The notes under the pieces were generated by a model, which worked only from the letters and a program-made list of their open reading frames with translations, was not told the origin of the DNA and searched no databases. This document shows, piece after piece, positions 23,658 to 32,607 of a DNA stretch of 64,000 nucleotides. The DNA is from an uncultured Subdoligranulum sp. GTDB lineage: Bacteria > Bacillota_A > Clostridia > Oscillospirales > Ruminococcaceae. The DNA lies in assembly GCF_937890665.1 (NCBI RefSeq), contig NZ_CALADU010000095.1:4339-68338 (forward strand). The letters run 5' to 3'. The position numbers were made by a program, and so were the translations under genes. Every line of letters begins with the position of its first letter. Positions within the stretch are counted from its first letter, which is position 1.

Positions 23658-25732
23658 GCCGCCCGCTGGAGATTTTAGCCCCCGCGGGCAACCGCGAAAT
23701 GCTTGGCGCCGCTGTGTTCAGCGGCGCTGATGCTGTTTATCTGGGGCTTACCGGATTTAATGCCCGCCGCACGGCGGGCAACTTTACGCCCGAGGAGCTG
23801 CGGGAGGCCGTGGCCTTCTGCCATGCCCGGGGCGTGCGGGTCCACGTCACCCTGAACACCTTGGTCTATGCTCGGGAGCTGGATGGCTTGGCCGACGCGG
23901 TACGCGCCGTGGCCCAAGCCGGTGCTGACGCGGTCATTTCCGACGATCTGGCCACCGCTCAGCTTGTAAAGCAGATTGCCCCCACGTTGCATCTGCACGG
24001 CTCCACCCAAATGAGCGTGCATACCCCCGCCGGTGCGCAGGAGTTGGCATCGTTGGGCTACGACCGGGTGATTCTCGCCCGGGAACTTTCGTTGGAAGAG
24101 ATCCGGGCCGTTTGTGCCGCCAGCCCCATTGAATGTGAGGTATTCATTCATGGCGCACTCTGCATGAGCGTCAGCGGCCAATGCATGATGAGCGCTTTTC
24201 TGGGCGGACGCAGCGGCAACCGCGGCGCCTGTGCGGGGCCCTGCCGCCTGCCATTTGACGCCTCGGCCGGGCTGGCACCGGGCAAACCGGGCCAAGCCTG
24301 CCACCTAAGCCTTAAGGATATGGACCATATCCCCCACCTGCGGGAGCTGATGGATGCCGGTGTGGCCAGCGTCAAGATCGAAGGCCGGCTGCGCACCCCC
24401 GAATACGCGGCAGCCAGTGTGGCTGCCTGCCGCGCTGTGCGGGCCGGACAGCCCTATGATGAGGCACTGGTGCGGGATATTTTCTCCCGTTCGGGCTTCA
24501 CCGACGGTTACCTGACCGGACGCAACGATGGCAAGATGTTCGGCGTGCGCACCGAGGCCGATGCCGCCGCCACCCGCGCCGCCACCCCCAAGGCCCGGGA
24601 GCTTTTCCGCCGGGAGTTGCAGCGCATCCCCGTGCGTTTTACCGCCACCTGTGAAACCGAAGGCGTCAAACTCTCGGTAACCGACGAGGACGGCCACAAG
24701 GCAGTGGTTTACAGCGAAGAAGTGCCGCAGCCCGCCCAGAAAGACCAAACCCCTGCCATCCAGCGGGCACTGGGCAAGACCGGCGGCACGCCCTTCGTCT
24801 GCGAAGCGGTGGATTTACAGGGCACCCCGGGCTTTTTGCCGGGCAGTGTCTGGAATGAACTGCGCCGGGAGGCTTTGGAAACGCTGTTGGAAAAGCGCTC
24901 GGTGGTTGTCCCCCATGGGGTACAGCCTTATCTTGCACCCCACTTTGCTTCCCATCCCGTAGGGGCCGTCCCCACACTGGCCGCCCGGTTTGCCACTGTC
25001 GCCCAATGTCCGGCAAACTTTGTGGACCGGCTGCAATGGCTGATCTTCCCCCTCAGTGAGGCTGACAAAATCCCCGCCCATTGGCGCAGCAAAACCTTGC
25101 TGGAACTGCCCCGGGTCATGTTCGGTAAGCTGGAAGCCCAGGCTACCGCTCGGCTGCAATCGCTGCAAGGCGCCGGTTTTGCCGGTGCGGTAGCAAACAA
25201 TGTTGCCCATCTGCGGATTGCCCAGAATTGGCCGCTCTATGGCGGGTTGGGGCTTAATATTACCAACCCCTTGTCTGCCGCCCGTTATACGGAATTGGGA
25301 CTGCGGGGGCTCCTGCTTCATCCCGAAACCGCCCTCAACGCTATGCAGGCAATCGCCCCCCTATATAAAGAGGCTCCCATCCCCACAGCGGCCCTTTGTT
25401 ACGGGCATATTCCGCTGATGCTGACCCGGGCCTGCCCCCTGCGCAACGTACGAAGCTGCGCCCAATGTTCCGGCGGCGGCACGCTGCGGGACCGCAAAGG
25501 CCGGGATTTCACCGTGACCTGCTCGGCACCCGGTGGCGCGTGGATCCGCACGGTATGGAACCCCGTACCGCTGTATATGGGAGACCGAATGACCGAATTG
25601 CCGGTGGATGTGGCGGTAGCGGCCTTCACCACCGAGTCCCCTGCCCGTACCGCCCAGATTTTGGACGCCTTAACGGCGGGTCAACCGTTTGACAGCGAGT
25701 TCACCCGTGGGCTATACTATACCAACAACTGA
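23654..25732 (+). CDS. peptidase U32 family protein (YrrN/RlhA-like)
   Basis: 692 residues from a GTG overlapping the zapA stop. The N-terminal U32 domain shows LEILAPAGNREML, ADAVYLGLTGFNAR and SGQCMMSAFLGGRSGNRGACAGPC, whose cysteines bind an Fe-S cluster in RlhA. A DUF3656-like middle region and a C-terminal barrel-like domain with another Cys set (CPLRNVRSCAQC) follow. U32 proteins are linked to collagenase activity or, better supported, to hydroxylation of 23S rRNA or tRNA. The exact target here is unknown. Confidence 0.88.
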   Translation: MSRPLEILAPAGNREMLGAAVFSGADAVYLGLTGFNARRTAGNFTPEELREAVAFCHARGVRVHVTLNTLVYARELDGLADAVRAVAQAGADAVISDDLATAQLVKQIAPTLHLHGSTQMSVHTPAGAQELASLGYDRVILARELSLEEIRAVCAASPIECEVFIHGALCMSVSGQCMMSAFLGGRSGNRGACAGPCRLPFDASAGLAPGKPGQACHLSLKDMDHIPHLRELMDAGVASVKIEGRLRTPEYAAASVAACRAVRAGQPYDEALVRDIFSRSGFTDGYLTGRNDGKMFGVRTEADAAATRAATPKARELFRRELQRIPVRFTATCETEGVKLSVTDEDGHKAVVYSEEVPQPAQKDQTPAIQRALGKTGGTPFVCEAVDLQGTPGFLPGSVWNELRREALETLLEKRSVVVPHGVQPYLAPHFASHPVGAVPTLAARFATVAQCPANFVDRLQWLIFPLSEADKIPAHWRSKTLLELPRVMFGKLEAQATARLQSLQGAGFAGAVANNVAHLRIAQNWPLYGGLGLNITNPLSAARYTELGLRGLLLHPETALNAMQAIAPLYKEAPIPTAALCYGHIPLMLTRACPLRNVRSCAQCSGGGTLRDRKGRDFTVTCSAPGGAWIRTVWNPVPLYMGDRMTELPVDVAVAAFTTESPARTAQILDALTAGQPFDSEFTRGLYYTNN

Positions 25733-25742
25733 GAGGTTTTCT

Positions 25743-26189
25743 ATGCAAATGACCGTTTCCTGCAAAAAACTGGACCCCCGTGCCAAGCTGCCCGTCTACG
25801 CAACCCCCGGTGCCGCTGCCGCCGACTTGTGCGCTTTGCTGGATGAACCGCTGACCATCGCCCCGATGCAGCGGATTCTGGTACCGACCGGGCTGGCTAT
25901 CGAACTGCCCAATGCCCAATGTGTGGCTTTGGTCTACGCTCGCAGTGGGCTTTCCATCAAACACGGCCTCTGCATGGCCAACGGCGTGGGTGTTATTGAC
26001 AGCGACTACCGTGGGGAACTGCGGGTGCCGATGATCAACCTGTCCGACACCCCCTACACCGTCCAGCCCGGGGAGCGCGTAGCCCAGCTTTGCATCGCCC
26101 CGGTTTGGCAGGCCGCCTTTGTGCAGGCTGAAACGCTGAGCGATACCGACCGGGGCACCGGCGGGTTTGGCTCCACCGGAACGGTGTAA
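25743..26189 (+). CDS. dut: dUTP diphosphatase (dUTPase)
   Basis: 149 residues from MQMTVSCKKL, 10 nt after the U32 gene. All five trimeric dUTPase motifs are visible: AAAADL (I), ARSGLS (II), GVIDSDYRGEL (III), ERVAQL (IV) and RGTGGFGSTG (V). It hydrolyses dUTP to dUMP, keeping uracil out of DNA and supplying thymidylate synthesis. It is likely cotranscribed with the U32 gene and maf. Confidence 0.95.
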   Translation: MQMTVSCKKLDPRAKLPVYATPGAAAADLCALLDEPLTIAPMQRILVPTGLAIELPNAQCVALVYARSGLSIKHGLCMANGVGVIDSDYRGELRVPMINLSDTPYTVQPGERVAQLCIAPVWQAAFVQAETLSDTDRGTGGFGSTGTV

Positions 26190-26283
26190 GGACAAGCAAT
26201 TTCCAAAATTTTCCAGTCTCGTGTCGGTGCGGCAGATTTCGACGTCCCCACCCGACTATAATCGAACACGAAAGGACCCCGCC

Positions 26284-26838
26284 ATGGCTTTGATTCTGGC
26301 TTCCGGCAGCCCGCGCCGCCGGGAATTGATGGCTTTGATCACAACGGACTACACCGTCATCACCAGCGACGTGGATGAAAGCAAGATCGCCGCCGATACC
26401 CCCGCTCATCTGGCGCAGGCGTTGGCTACCGCTAAAGCTCGCGCCGTGGCAGCCCAGCACCCCGCCGACATTGTCTGCGGCTTTGACACGGTGGTGGACT
26501 GCAACGGCGAAGTGTTCGGCAAACCGCGCGATGAAGCCGACGCTTTGCGGATGCTGCGTGCGCTTTCGGGCTGCACCCACAAGGTACATACCGGTGTATG
26601 CATCTGCCGCGGTGCCCGGGCTGCTGCGACGGTTGAAACTACGTTGGTCCACTTTTCCCCCATTGAGGAGGCGGATCTGCTGGCCTATGTGCGCACGCCG
26701 GAACCTTACGACAAAGCCGGGGCTTACGCCATTCAAGGCCATGCGGCGTTGTGGTGCGCGGGCATTGCGGGGTGCTACTACAATATTATGGGGCTGCCGG
26801 TACACCGGGCGGCGCAGTTGCTGCGCGAATTTTGCTGA
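26284..26838 (+). CDS. maf: Maf-like nucleoside triphosphate pyrophosphatase
   Basis: 184 residues from MALILASGSPRRREL, the conserved phosphate-binding start of Maf proteins. SDVDES, CGFDTVVDCNG, FGKPRDEADA and KAGAYAIQGHA follow. It hydrolyses dTTP/UTP or modified nucleotides and is tied to septum control in Bacillus. It is followed after 39 nt by an MreB-family gene, the common maf-mreB order in Bacillota. An AAAGGA site precedes the ATG. Confidence 0.93.
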   Translation: MALILASGSPRRRELMALITTDYTVITSDVDESKIAADTPAHLAQALATAKARAVAAQHPADIVCGFDTVVDCNGEVFGKPRDEADALRMLRALSGCTHKVHTGVCICRGARAAATVETTLVHFSPIEEADLLAYVRTPEPYDKAGAYAIQGHAALWCAGIAGCYYNIMGLPVHRAAQLLREFC

Positions 26839-26877
26839 CGGGTACCGCTGCGCAGCCCCCAAGTGAGGGAGCTGTGC

Positions 26878-27948
26878 ATGAGCAGGATTGCAGATTTTTT
26901 CAAAGCTTTTTTCGGGAGAATACGCGCTATGTTTACCAAAGACATTGGCATTGATTTGGGCACCGCGAACACGCTGGTCTATATGAAAGGCCGTGGGATC
27001 ATCATGCGGGAACCCAGCGTGGTGGCTGTGGACCCTCGCAGCGATGAGCTGCGGGTTCGCAGCGTAGGGCACGAGGCCAAGGCCGTCATCGGCCGTGCCC
27101 CGGGTTCCATCGTGGCGGTGCGGCCGCTGAAGGACGGCGTCATTGCCGATTTTGACATCACCGCCGCCATGCTGCAAAGTTTTATCCGGCAGGCCTGCGG
27201 CAACAATATTTTGGCCCGTCCCCGGGTGGTCATCTGTGTCCCTTCCGGTGTGACTGAAGTGGAACGCCGTGCCGTACGGCAGGCAGCAGCCAAAGCCGGT
27301 GCCCGGCAGGTCACCGTTGTGGAAGAACCCATGGCGGCAGCCATCGGTGCAGGGCTGCCCACCACCGACGCTGTGGGCAGCATGATTGTTGACATCGGCG
27401 GCGGTACGGCGGAAGTGGCAGTCATCAGCCTGTCGGGTATTGTGGCCAGCCGCAGCGTGCGCTGTGCCGGCGACACGCTGGACCAGAGCATCATTGCCTT
27501 TATCAAGCGGAAATATAACCTGCTGGTGGGCGAACGCACCGCCGAACAAATCAAGATTGAGATCGGTTCCGCCTGTCCGCAGGACCCCGAGACCAGCATG
27601 GAGATCAAGGGTCGTAATCTGGTGGACGGCCTGCCCAAGGATATTTTAATCCGTTCTGAGGAAGTGCGGGAGGCAATGAGCGAAAGCCTGCTGCGCATCG
27701 TAGACGCCATCAAAGACACCTTGGAGCGCACCCCGCCGGAACTGTCCAGTGACATCATCGACCGGGGCATCATGCTGTCGGGCGGCGGTGCCCTGCTCCG
27801 TGGGCTGGACACCCTGATTCAGAATGAAACCGGCATTACCGTGCATGTAGCCGAAAGCCCGCTGGATTGCGTGGCCTTGGGTGCCGGTGCCGTGCTGGAT
27901 AACCCGGAATTGGCGGGCAAACGCAAAGAGGAACTCAGCTATTTGTAA
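26878..27948 (+). CDS. MreB-family actin-like shape protein (MreB/Mbl)
   Basis: 356 residues if translation starts at 26878 after GAGGGAG; an alternative ATG at 26929 gives 339. The longer form adds ADFFKAFFGRIRAMF, an amphipathic helix like the one MreB uses to bind the membrane, so I favour it. The actin fold is shown by KDIGIDLGTANTLVY (phosphate 1), VEEPMAAAIGAG, IVDIGGGTAEVAV (phosphate 2) and GIMLSGGGALL (adenosine). It organises peptidoglycan synthesis along the cell. mreC and mreD do not follow, so this may be the Mbl-type paralogue. Confidence 0.93.
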   Translation: MSRIADFFKAFFGRIRAMFTKDIGIDLGTANTLVYMKGRGIIMREPSVVAVDPRSDELRVRSVGHEAKAVIGRAPGSIVAVRPLKDGVIADFDITAAMLQSFIRQACGNNILARPRVVICVPSGVTEVERRAVRQAAAKAGARQVTVVEEPMAAAIGAGLPTTDAVGSMIVDIGGGTAEVAVISLSGIVASRSVRCAGDTLDQSIIAFIKRKYNLLVGERTAEQIKIEIGSACPQDPETSMEIKGRNLVDGLPKDILIRSEEVREAMSESLLRIVDAIKDTLERTPPELSSDIIDRGIMLSGGGALLRGLDTLIQNETGITVHVAESPLDCVALGAGAVLDNPELAGKRKEELSYL

Positions 27949-27966
27949 GGATTTCAGAACCATACA

Positions 27967-27999
27967 AGGGGCGCGGCCATAGCGGCTGCGCCCCTTTTT
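27967..27999 (+). terminator. intrinsic terminator after the MreB-family gene
   Basis: AGGGGCGC-G-GCC pairs with GGC-T-GCGCCCCT around ATAGC, followed by TTTTT. Confidence 0.9.
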
Positions 28000-28021
28000 C
28001 TGTGCAAAATAGAGGTTTCTC

Positions 28022-28050
28022 TTGCCGTAAAAGGGCAAACGCAGTATAAT
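28022..28050 (+). promoter_or_regulatory. promoter of the nonulosonate operon
   Basis: TTGCCG, 17-bp spacer and consensus TATAAT (28045-28050), 64 nt before the first gene. The short leader contains a small CCGCA-TTTT-TGCGG hairpin. Confidence 0.75.
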
Positions 28051-28113
28051 GACAATGTATATTTGTAAGTATAGGCCGCATTTTTGCGGTAACCATACAG
28101 GGAGGCAATCCGT

Positions 28114-29277
28114 ATGTCTGAGTTTATCCCCCTTTCGGTCCCGAATTTTGGTCCGCGGGAGGCCGAGCTGGCTGGGGAAGCCATTACCTCCGGCTGGGTT
28201 TCCACCAGCGGCGGCAAGGTCACCGAATTTGAAGAGGCGTTGGCCCGGTATCTGGGTATGGACCGCGCCGTAGCCTGCAACGGCGGTTCCAGTGCGCTGC
28301 ATCTGGCCGCCATGGCCGCCGGCATTACCCGAGGGGATGAGGTCATTGTACCCACGCTGACCTTCATCGCGGCAGTCAACCCGCTGACCCGCTATGTAGG
28401 GGCCGAGCCCATCTTTATCGGTTGCGATGATTCGCTCTGCATCGATCCCGATGCCGTAGAAGATTTCTGCCGCACCCACTGTGAACTGCGGGACGGCAAA
28501 CTCTACAACAAAACCACCGGCGCCCATGTAAAAGCGCTGGAAGCCGTCCATGTGTTCGGCAATATGGCGGACATGCCCCGCCTGTTGGAGATCGCCCAGC
28601 GCTATCATCTCATCCTTATTGAGGATGCCACCGAAGCTTTGGGCACCCACTATACCGAGGGCCCTCTGGCCGGGAAGTTTGCCGGCACCATCGGTGATAT
28701 CGGCTGTTACAGCTTCAACGGCAACAAGATCATCACCACCGGGGCGGGCGGTGCTGTGGTATCCAACCATCCCGATTGGGCCGAACACGCCAAGCATCTT
28801 TCCACGCAGGCCAAAGCGGACATGCTGCAATTCCTCCACGATGAGGTCGGCTACAACTACCGTATGACCAACGTGCAGGCCTGTCTGGGACTGGCCCAAC
28901 TGGAGCGGCTGGAAGGCTTCATCGCCCACAAAAAGGAGCTTTATGACCACTATGTAGCCCGGCTGGACGGCGTACAGGGACTGCACATTCTGCCGTTCCG
29001 CACCAAGGGCGTTCGTCCCAACCGTTGGTTCTTCAGCCTGTACCTGAAAGATTCCGGGCTGGACCGGGACACTGTCATCGAAAAACTGCAAGCTCAAAAA
29101 ATCCAGACCCGCCCGGTTTGGGCTTTGATCCACGAGCAGGCCGACTACCCCCGCAACGAAGGCTATCATCTGGAGAAGGCGCAAGACTACCGGAAATACA
29201 TCGTCAACCTTCCCTGCTCCACCAACCTGTCGCTCGAGGATTGCGAGCGAGTCTGTCAGGCGGTTTTGAGCCTGTAA
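28114..29277 (+). CDS. legC: LegC-type PLP sugar aminotransferase (DegT/DnrJ/EryC1 family)
   Basis: 387 residues. SVPNFGPREAELAGEAI, CNGGSSALHLA, IEDATEALG (Asp171) and SFNGNKIITTG (PLP Lys205) identify a nucleotide-sugar 4-aminotransferase of the LegC/PseC group. It probably aminates a 4-keto-6-deoxy-HexNAc nucleotide on the way to legionaminic acid. It is the first gene of a ten-gene operon that also has legI, legG, legF and ptmE-like genes, which makes the LegC assignment good. The partner 4,6-dehydratase (LegB) is not in this operon. Confidence 0.88.
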   Translation: MSEFIPLSVPNFGPREAELAGEAITSGWVSTSGGKVTEFEEALARYLGMDRAVACNGGSSALHLAAMAAGITRGDEVIVPTLTFIAAVNPLTRYVGAEPIFIGCDDSLCIDPDAVEDFCRTHCELRDGKLYNKTTGAHVKALEAVHVFGNMADMPRLLEIAQRYHLILIEDATEALGTHYTEGPLAGKFAGTIGDIGCYSFNGNKIITTGAGGAVVSNHPDWAEHAKHLSTQAKADMLQFLHDEVGYNYRMTNVQACLGLAQLERLEGFIAHKKELYDHYVARLDGVQGLHILPFRTKGVRPNRWFFSLYLKDSGLDRDTVIEKLQAQKIQTRPVWALIHEQADYPRNEGYHLEKAQDYRKYIVNLPCSTNLSLEDCERVCQAVLSL

Positions 29278-29307
29278 CCCACCACCGACCGAGAGGGGGA
29301 TCATCCT

Positions 29308-30357
29308 TTGATCCAAGTAGAAGAATTGTTCCTTGCACCGGACGCCACCGTGCTGGAAGCGCTGCGCAAGCTGGACGAAACCGGCCAGCGCATCCTGTTT
29401 ATTGCGCCGCAGGGCCGGTTGGAAGCAGCTTTGACCGACGGGGACATCCGCAAGTTTTTCCTGCGGGGGGGCACGCCCGATCAAGCTGTGCAGTTGGCGG
29501 CCAACTACCATCCGCTGAGCCTACCCATAGCGGAACGGGGCCGCGCCAAAGAGGTCCTGCAGGCCAATCGCATCGACGCCTTGCCCATTCTGGACAAGCG
29601 GGGCGTCATCACCGACATTGTCTTTGCCCACGGTCTGGATGTGGACAACCGCAAACATGCCGATATTCCGGTGGTCATGATGGCCGGCGGACTGGGGACC
29701 CGGCTCTACCCCTATACGAAAATCCTGCCCAAGCCGCTGATCCCCGTGGGCGAACAGCCCATCGCCGAACTGATTATGGATCGGTTCCGGGATTTCGGCT
29801 GCCGCCAGTTCACCATGATCGTCAACTATAAACGCGGCATGATCAAGTCCTATTTCAACGAGTTGGAGAAGGACTACACCGTAGATTTTGCCGATGAAGA
29901 TGTCTTTATGGGCACCGGCGGCGGGCTTTGCCTGCTCAAAGGAAAGCTCCAATCCCCCTTCTTCTTCACCAACTGTGATACGCTGCTGGATGTGGATTTT
30001 GGGGACATCTACGAGTACCACAAAAAGCACGGCAATCTGGTGACAATGGTCTGTGCTTTCAAGCACTATACCGTACCGTACGGCGTAGTGGAACTGGGAC
30101 CGGACGGCGGGATCGCCGCCATGCGGGAAAAACCGGAGCTGGATTTTCTGACCAACACCGGCGTCTACGTAGTGGAACCCCGGGTGGTGGACGAAATGCA
30201 GGACGGGGAGGTTATTGGCTTCCCCGATGTGATCGAACGCTACCGTGCCGCCGGAGAAAAGGTAGGGGTCTACCCCATTGCCGAGAGCAGTTGGATGGAT
30301 ATGGGCCAGCTGGAAGAACTGGAAAAAATGCGGCGCAAACTGGAAAACCAGTCCTGA
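29308..30357 (+). CDS. ptmE: PtmE-type sugar-1-phosphate nucleotidyltransferase with N-terminal CBS pair
   Basis: 349 residues from a TTG preceded by GAGAGGGGG. Two CBS repeats (about 1-115; IDALPILDKRGVITDIVFAH) are followed by a nucleotidyltransferase domain (about 120-345) with MAGGLGTRLYPYTK, LPKPLIPVG and NCDTLLDVDF. This fusion is typical of PtmE, which makes GDP-glucosamine for the GDP-sugar route to legionaminic acid in Campylobacter. The CBS pair may sense nucleotides. It lies 30 nt after legC. Confidence 0.85.
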   Translation: MIQVEELFLAPDATVLEALRKLDETGQRILFIAPQGRLEAALTDGDIRKFFLRGGTPDQAVQLAANYHPLSLPIAERGRAKEVLQANRIDALPILDKRGVITDIVFAHGLDVDNRKHADIPVVMMAGGLGTRLYPYTKILPKPLIPVGEQPIAELIMDRFRDFGCRQFTMIVNYKRGMIKSYFNELEKDYTVDFADEDVFMGTGGGLCLLKGKLQSPFFFTNCDTLLDVDFGDIYEYHKKHGNLVTMVCAFKHYTVPYGVVELGPDGGIAAMREKPELDFLTNTGVYVVEPRVVDEMQDGEVIGFPDVIERYRAAGEKVGVYPIAESSWMDMGQLEELEKMRRKLENQS

Positions 30358-30379
30358 CATACCAATAAAGGAGAGAACT

Positions 30380-31375
30380 ATGCCCGTCACGATTATTGCC
30401 GAAGCCGGGGTCAACCACAACGGGGACCTTGCCATGGCCAAGCGCATGGCGCTGGTCGCCAAAGAATGCGGTGCCGATATTGTCAAATACCAGACCGCCG
30501 TGCCCGAGCTGGTGGTAAGCAAATTTGCCGAAAAGGCGGAATACCAGAAGCAGACCACCGATGCTGCGGAAAGCCAGTTGGAGATGATCCGCAAGCTGCA
30601 CTTTTCCTTTGAGGGACACCGGGAGTTGAAGGAATACTGCGATTCCATCGGCATTCAATACCTGTCGGCACCGTTCGACATCCCCAGTGTGCAGTTTCTC
30701 GGCACGCTGAACTTGCCGCTGATCAAGATTCCCTCCGGCGAGATTACCAATCTCCCCTATCTGGAAGAGGTGGCCAAGCTGCACACGCCGGTGCTGCTTT
30801 CCACCGGGATGAGCAACCTCAACGAGATCACCGACGCACTGGCCATTCTGGATGACAACGGCTGCCCGGAGGCCACTGTACTGCATTGCAATACCCAATA
30901 CCCCACCCCCTATGAAGATGCCAACCTGACCGTCATGCTGGAGCTGTTTGACCAGTTTGGCCTGCCGGTGGGGCTGTCCGACCATACCCCGGGCTGGGAA
31001 TGCGATGTAGCGGCCACTGTGCTGGGTGCCTCGGTCATCGAAAAACATTTTACGCTGGACAAGACGCTGCCCGGCCCCGACCAGAAAGCCAGTCTGGACC
31101 CCACCGAGTTTAAAGCCATGGTGGAGGCTGTACGCCACGTAGAGGCGTCTCTGGGGGACGGCCACAAACATCTGACTGCCAGCGAGGCCCCCAATAAAGC
31201 CGTAGCCCGCAAGAGCATTGTGGCGGCCCGGTCCATTGCGGCGGGGGAAGTATTCACCGTCGACAACCTGACCACCAAGCGCCCCGGCGACGGCATCAGT
31301 CCTATGCGCTGGTACGAAGTACTGGGCAAGACGGCTCCCCGCGCCTTTGCGGAGGATGAAAAAATCGAACTGTAA
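30380..31375 (+). CDS. legI: N,N'-diacetyllegionaminate synthase (NeuB family)
   Basis: 331 residues. The NeuB barrel (about 1-265) has IIAEAGVNHNGDL, ADIVKYQTA, KIPSGEITNLPYL, STGMSNLNEI, LHCNTQYPTP, GLSDHTPG and EKHFTLDK. The C-terminal antifreeze-like/SAF domain (about 275-330) begins RKSIVAA. The enzyme condenses a 6-carbon 2,4-diamino sugar with phosphoenolpyruvate to the 9-carbon acid. Neighbours point to legionaminate rather than sialic or pseudaminic acid. An AAAGGAGAG site is 7 nt before the ATG. Confidence 0.9.
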   Translation: MPVTIIAEAGVNHNGDLAMAKRMALVAKECGADIVKYQTAVPELVVSKFAEKAEYQKQTTDAAESQLEMIRKLHFSFEGHRELKEYCDSIGIQYLSAPFDIPSVQFLGTLNLPLIKIPSGEITNLPYLEEVAKLHTPVLLSTGMSNLNEITDALAILDDNGCPEATVLHCNTQYPTPYEDANLTVMLELFDQFGLPVGLSDHTPGWECDVAATVLGASVIEKHFTLDKTLPGPDQKASLDPTEFKAMVEAVRHVEASLGDGHKHLTASEAPNKAVARKSIVAARSIAAGEVFTVDNLTTKRPGDGISPMRWYEVLGKTAPRAFAEDEKIEL

Positions 31376-31427
31376 ACTCAGCGGCGGCGGCAAAAATTGC
31401 CGCCGCGCTGTGCAGAAAGGACTGCCT

Positions 31428-32606
31428 ATGCGTACCATCTGCGTTGTAACGGCCACCCGGGCTGAATACGGCCTGCTGCGTCCCGTTTTGCAGAAAATGG
31501 GTAAGGATCCCAAGCTGCAGCTGCAGCTTGTAGTGACCGGCGCGCACCTCTGCCCATGGCTGGGGGAAACGGTCCGGGAGATCGAAGCCGACGGCTTGCC
31601 CATTGCAGCAAGACTGTCCATCTTCCAACAGGCCGAAGAGCCGGTGGCACAAACCATCGCCCGTACCTTGACCGTTTTTGACGGCTATTTTGCCGCCCAT
31701 CGTCCGGACGCCGTCCTATTGCTGGGCGACCGGTTCGAAATCTTTGGGGTGGCAGCCGCGGCCGCGGCCCGGCACCTGCCCATCGCCCACATTTCCGGCG
31801 GGGATGTAACGTTAGGCGCTGCCGACGAGTACTACCGCCATTGCATCACCAAGATGGCGGTCCTCCATTTTCCCTCCTGTGCAGACAGCGCCGCCCGTCT
31901 GGTACGCATGGGGGAAGAACCCGACCGGGTTTTCTGCGTCGGCGGATTGGGGGATGAAAACATCCGCACCCTGCCCAAAATGACCCGGCAGGAGCTGTGT
32001 GAATCCACGGGGTTCCCGTTGGACCGACCCTTTGCTCTGGTAACCTACCATCCCGAAACCAGTGCCGACGCCCCTGATCCTGCCGATCAGGTAAAGGCCC
32101 TGTGTACAGCTATGGCGGCTATCCCGGACCTATTCTGGCTGATCACCGGCTCCAACGCCGATGCCGGCGGCCGGATCTGCACCGAAGCAATGCAGGCTTT
32201 CGCCGCCGCTCATCCCGACCGCGCCGGTTTTCTGCAAAGTCTAGGCCTGCGGCGGTATCTCTCAGCTATGCAATACGCTTCTCTGGTGGCCGGCAACTCC
32301 TCGTCGGGTGTGGTGGAGACCCCCACGTTTGGGGTCCCTACCGTAAACATCGGTCAGCGGCAGGCCGGGCGGCTGCTCTGCGCCAACGTAGTGAGCTGTC
32401 CCGCCGAAGCCGCTGCCATCGAGCGTGCGCTGCGTAAAGCACTCTCCCCTGCGTTTGCCGCCACCGCCCGCACCGCCCAAAGTCCCTACAACGGCGGTGA
32501 TACCAGCGGTAAGATCTGCGCGGTGCTGCGCCGCTTTGATTTTACCCCCGTGAAGACTTTTTACGACGGCCCTGTGCCGGACTTTGATCCCCAAAGGAGC
32601 ATATGA
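31428..32606 (+). CDS. legG: UDP/GDP-sugar 2-epimerase, hydrolysing (NeuC/LegG family)
   Basis: 392 residues from MRTICVVTATRAEYGLL; AGAAAGG lies upstream. LLLGDRFEIFG, AHISGGDVTLGAADEYYRH, YHPETS and GNSSSGVVETP define NeuC-type hydrolysing 2-epimerases. It releases the 2,4-diacetamido-trideoxy-hexose from its nucleotide and inverts C2, giving the substrate of LegI. A GC-rich hairpin (GGCGGCGGC/GCCGCCGC) lies in the 52-nt gap after legI and may set expression ratios. Confidence 0.9.
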   Translation: MRTICVVTATRAEYGLLRPVLQKMGKDPKLQLQLVVTGAHLCPWLGETVREIEADGLPIAARLSIFQQAEEPVAQTIARTLTVFDGYFAAHRPDAVLLLGDRFEIFGVAAAAAARHLPIAHISGGDVTLGAADEYYRHCITKMAVLHFPSCADSAARLVRMGEEPDRVFCVGGLGDENIRTLPKMTRQELCESTGFPLDRPFALVTYHPETSADAPDPADQVKALCTAMAAIPDLFWLITGSNADAGGRICTEAMQAFAAAHPDRAGFLQSLGLRRYLSAMQYASLVAGNSSSGVVETPTFGVPTVNIGQRQAGRLLCANVVSCPAEAAAIERALRKALSPAFAATARTAQSPYNGGDTSGKICAVLRRFDFTPVKTFYDGPVPDFDPQRSI

Positions 32607-32607
32607 T